Shown here one piece after another: positions 6,486 to 8,593 of a stretch of DNA of 8,593 nucleotides. The position numbers were made by a program, and so were the translations under genes. Source of the DNA: Bacillota bacterium. Its GTDB lineage: Bacteria; Bacillota; Clostridia; Tissierellales; Peptoniphilaceae. Every line of letters begins with the position of its first letter. Position 1 is the first letter of the stretch. The notes beneath the pieces were generated by a model. That model searched no databases. It had not been told where the DNA came from and saw only the letters and a program-made list of their open reading frames with translations. The stretch lies in NCBI GenBank assembly GCA_023442495.1, contig JAEZZB010000121.1, positions 1 to 8,593 on the forward strand, given 5' to 3'.

Positions 6486-7076
6486 ATGCCACTAGTACCA
6501 ACAGTCATTGAGACAACAAATAGAGGTGAAAGAGCATTTGATATTTATTCAAGATTATTAAAAGAAAGAATTATTTTTGTAACAGGTGAAATAAATGATC
6601 AAATGGCAGATATAATTGTTGCACAATTATTATTTTTAGAGTTTGAAGATCCAGAAAAGGATATACAATTGTATATTAACTCGCCAGGAGGTTCTGTAAC
6701 AGCAGGGTTAGCCATCTATGATACAATGAATTATATTAAACCAGATGTATCAACAATAGTTATAGGTCAAGCTGCTTCAATGGGAGCAATATTATTAACA
6801 TCTGGTGCAAAGGGTAAGAGATACTCACTACCAAATGCTAATATTTTAATACATCAACCACTTGGAGGAGCGCAAGGTCAAGCTACAGAAATTCGTATAG
6901 TTGCTGAACAAATCCTAAAAATTAGAGAAAGATTAAATCAAATATTAGCTGATACAACAGGACAAGATATGGACACTATAGTTCGAGACACTGAACGTGA
7001 TAAATATATGACTGCACAAGAAGCTCTAAAATATGGATTAGTTGACAAAGTGATTGAAAGTCATAAGGAGATTTAA
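6486..7076 (+). CDS. clpP: ATP-dependent Clp protease proteolytic subunit ClpP
   Basis: ClpP is a serine peptidase that forms a barrel of two stacked heptameric rings. Partner ATPases such as ClpX thread unfolded substrates into it. The 196 residues are the standard length. The start MPLVPTVIETTNRGERAFDIY is the typical N-terminal stretch that lines the axial pore. The catalytic triad is complete: Ser98 in GQAASMGA (94-101), His123 in IHQP (122-125), and Asp172 in DTERDKYMTA (168-177), the same numbering as in well-studied Firmicutes ClpP. The oxyanion and substrate strand INSPGGSVTAG at 64-74 is also intact. The strong Shine-Dalgarno AGGAGG lies 5 nt before the ATG. The stop overlaps the clpX start by one base (TAATG), so the two are translationally coupled and made together, unlike species where clpP and clpX are apart. 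Confidence 0.98.
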   Translation: MPLVPTVIETTNRGERAFDIYSRLLKERIIFVTGEINDQMADIIVAQLLFLEFEDPEKDIQLYINSPGGSVTAGLAIYDTMNYIKPDVSTIVIGQAASMGAILLTSGAKGKRYSLPNANILIHQPLGGAQGQATEIRIVAEQILKIRERLNQILADTTGQDMDTIVRDTERDKYMTAQEALKYGLVDKVIESHKEI

Positions 7077-8293
7077 TGTCAGATAGTATGGATATAGAAA
7101 AAATCTATTGTTCATTTTGTGGTAAATCAGGTGATGATGTAAAAAGAATACTTGCAGGACCAAATGATGTTTATATATGTAACGAATGTATAGATTTGTG
7201 TAAAGATATTTTGGATGAAGAAGAAGAGTTTATAAATGAAATACAATTAGATCAAATTCCAATACCAAGAGAAATAAAATCTTTTTTAGACCAATATATT
7301 ATTGAACAAGATAAAGCTAAGAAAACTCTAGCCGTTGCAGTATATAATCACTACAAAAGAATAAAACACCATAAAGAAACTGAAACTGAAATACAAAAAT
7401 CAAATATTCTTTTAATCGGGCCAACAGGTTCAGGGAAGACGCTGCTTGCCCAAACACTTGCTAAAACTTTAGATGTACCATTTGCAATAGCTGATGCTAC
7501 ATCACTTACAGAAGCGGGATATGTTGGAGAAGATGTTGAAAATGTAATATTGAAGCTTGTGCAATCAGCAAATTACGATATCGAAAGAGCACAAAAAGGG
7601 ATAATATACATTGATGAAATAGATAAAATCACCAGAAAAGGTGAAAATGTTTCCATTACAAGAGATGTTAGTGGTGAAGGTGTACAACAAGCATTATTAA
7701 AACTTATTGAAGGAACAGTTGCAAATATTCCTCCAAAAGGTGGTCGAAAACATCCAAGTCAAGATTATATTCAAGTTGATACAACTAATATTCTATTTAT
7801 AGTAGGTGGAGCTTTTGAAGGTATAGATGATGTAATTGAAGCTAGAACTGATGAAAAATCACTAGGGTTTGGTGCTAATATTGAAAGAAACAGATTATCA
7901 CTTTCAGAAAAATTATCTAAAATTTTACCACAGGATTTAATGAAATATGGTATGATTCCGGAATTTATAGGACGTATTCCAATAATTGTTACACTAGATG
8001 AATTAAATGAATTAGCCTTAGTTAAGATACTTACTGAACCTAAGAATGCATTAATTAAGCAATACAAAGAATTATTTAGCCTTGATAATGTTGAATTAAT
8101 ATTTGAAGAAGGTGCGATAGAGGAAATAGCAAAACTTGCTATCAAGAGAAAAACTGGAGCGAGAGGACTAAGAGCAATACTGGAAGATAGTTTATTAGAT
8201 ATTATGTATGATTTACCAGGCAATGATAAAATCAAAAAATGCATAGTAAGTGTTGAAACTATCCGAGATAGAAAATCACCAGTATTAAAATAG
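7076..8293 (+). CDS. clpX: ATP-dependent Clp protease ATP-binding subunit ClpX
   Basis: ClpX is the hexameric AAA+ unfoldase that recognises tagged substrates and feeds them to ClpP. The 405 residues are slightly short for the family. The N-terminal zinc-binding domain is complete, with Cys12, Cys15, Cys35 and Cys38 in the CSFC and CNEC pairs. The AAA+ core has Walker A GPTGSGKT (115-122), the pore loop GYVGED (148-153), Walker B IIYIDEID (176-183, Asp180/Glu181), the RKH pore loop (224-226), the arginine-finger region PEFIGR (295-300) and sensor 2 GARGLRA (361-367). The ClpP-docking loop reads LGF (263-265) instead of the commoner IGF, a conservative change. AAGGAG (7065-7070) lies inside the end of clpP, 5 nt before the ATG. 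The one-base overlap with clpP and the position upstream of lon place it in a proteolysis operon. Confidence 0.98.
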   Translation: MSDSMDIEKIYCSFCGKSGDDVKRILAGPNDVYICNECIDLCKDILDEEEEFINEIQLDQIPIPREIKSFLDQYIIEQDKAKKTLAVAVYNHYKRIKHHKETETEIQKSNILLIGPTGSGKTLLAQTLAKTLDVPFAIADATSLTEAGYVGEDVENVILKLVQSANYDIERAQKGIIYIDEIDKITRKGENVSITRDVSGEGVQQALLKLIEGTVANIPPKGGRKHPSQDYIQVDTTNILFIVGGAFEGIDDVIEARTDEKSLGFGANIERNRLSLSEKLSKILPQDLMKYGMIPEFIGRIPIIVTLDELNELALVKILTEPKNALIKQYKELFSLDNVELIFEEGAIEEIAKLAIKRKTGARGLRAILEDSLLDIMYDLPGNDKIKKCIVSVETIRDRKSPVLK

Positions 8294-8301
8294 GCTTAGT
8301 C

Positions 8302-8317
8302 CCTTTTTAATAAGGAG
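8302..8317 (+). promoter_or_regulatory. lon ribosome-binding site with a small covering hairpin
   Basis: AAGGAG at 8312-8317 lies 5 nt before the ATG at 8323 but only 2 nt before another in-frame ATG at 8320. The 5-nt spacing seen for rsmI, glmM, degV, clpP and clpX in this window favours 8323. CCTT (8302-8305) can pair with AAGG (8312-8315) around the loop TTTAAT, which would partly mask the site. The stem has only four pairs, so the effect is uncertain. Confidence 0.45.
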
Positions 8318-8322
8318 ATATG

Positions 8323-8593
8323 ATGAGCGATTATAATATAGAAAAATTGAATAGAGTACCGATAGTACCTTTAAGGGGGAAATGGATATTTCCAGGAATG
8401 TCTTTAGATTTTGATGCGGGAAGAGATTTTACAATTGAAGCTATAAATCAAGCAAAAAATATAGACGATTTTGTACTATTAGTCGCTCAAAAAGATCAAA
8501 GCGAGGATCAGTTAGAGATTGAAGATATCTATGATATCGGTGTATATAGTAAAATTAGACAAAGTATCAAGCTTCCAGATGGAAATTACAGAG
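8323..8593 (+). CDS. lon: ATP-dependent protease Lon (N-terminal fragment)
   Basis: About 90 codons of the N-terminal substrate-binding domain are present before the window ends, so the gene is cut by the window edge and not broken. The start RVPIVPLRGKWIFPGMSLDF (about residues 8-27 from ATG 8323) matches the Lon N-terminal signature (LPvvPLRg.vvFPgm...l.v). FVLLVAQKDQ, IYDIGVYSKIRQSIKLPDG and the following NYR match the later strands of the same domain. Lon is a soluble hexameric AAA+ protease with a Ser-Lys dyad that degrades misfolded and regulatory proteins; its ATPase and peptidase domains lie outside the window. The gene starts 29 nt after the clpX stop with no terminator between, so it is probably in the same operon. 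I chose ATG 8323 over ATG 8320 because of Shine-Dalgarno spacing. Confidence 0.93.
   Translation, partial: MSDYNIEKLNRVPIVPLRGKWIFPGMSLDFDAGRDFTIEAINQAKNIDDFVLLVAQKDQSEDQLEIEDIYDIGVYSKIRQSIKLPDGNYR

Noticed and set aside
7771..8244. 157-codon minus-strand open frame inside clpX
   Set aside because: It is long but lies opposite the conserved ClpX large domain, and its Ser/Ile/Asn-rich translation mirrors clpX codons.
8301..8310. CCCTTTTTAA after clpX as a terminator
   Set aside because: There is no GC-rich stem before the five Ts. The only pairing is downstream, with the lon ribosome-binding site.

Overview
The window is a stretch of ordinary, densely packed chromosome from a low-GC Gram-positive bacterium. 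All genes lie on the + strand. The base composition is strongly AT-rich, arginine is mostly encoded by AGA, nearly every gene has an AGGAG-type Shine-Dalgarno about 5 nt before its ATG, and the order tig-clpP-clpX-lon is a Firmicutes/Clostridia-type arrangement. My best guess is an anaerobic coccus of the Peptoniphilaceae/Tissierellia (Finegoldia, Parvimonas, Anaerococcus, Peptoniphilus), or a close clostridial relative. That guess rests on composition and gene order only, with no database match.

Layout. Bases 1-222 hold the 3' end of a gene that looks like holB (DNA polymerase III delta'). It runs almost directly into rsmI (225-1028), the 16S rRNA C1402 ribose methyltransferase. A good intrinsic terminator (1031-1066) closes this unit. 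An extended -10 promoter (TGATATAAT, 1083-1091) then starts a second unit: glmM (1122-2465, phosphoglucosamine mutase), a DegV-family lipid-binding protein (2478-3311), and a membrane-anchored family-5 solute-binding protein with no transporter partner in view (3313-4971). A perfect extended -10 (TGCTATAAT, 4964-4972) overlaps the stop codon of that last gene and probably drives tig (5008-6348, trigger factor). A moderate hairpin terminator and an AT-rich leader separate tig from clpP (6486-7076) and clpX (7076-8293), which overlap by one base. The start of lon (8323 to beyond the window end) follows.

How the genes work together. The right half is a protein quality-control block: trigger factor meets chains at the ribosome, ClpXP degrades tagged or regulatory proteins, and Lon degrades misfolded ones. 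The left half is housekeeping: replication clamp loading, rRNA modification, and supply of cell-wall amino sugar. The DegV protein and the orphan solute-binding protein are the two least predictable genes.

I found no RNA gene, CRISPR array, insertion sequence, phage remnant, riboswitch or attachment site, and no gene-free stretch longer than about 140 bases. I do not see a convincing new biological system. The points most worth checking are the orphan binding protein (no lipobox, no Shine-Dalgarno, a possible promoter of its own inside degV), the clpP leader (no CtsR or CIRCE site but an operator-like imperfect palindrome), and a small hairpin that would cover the lon ribosome-binding site.
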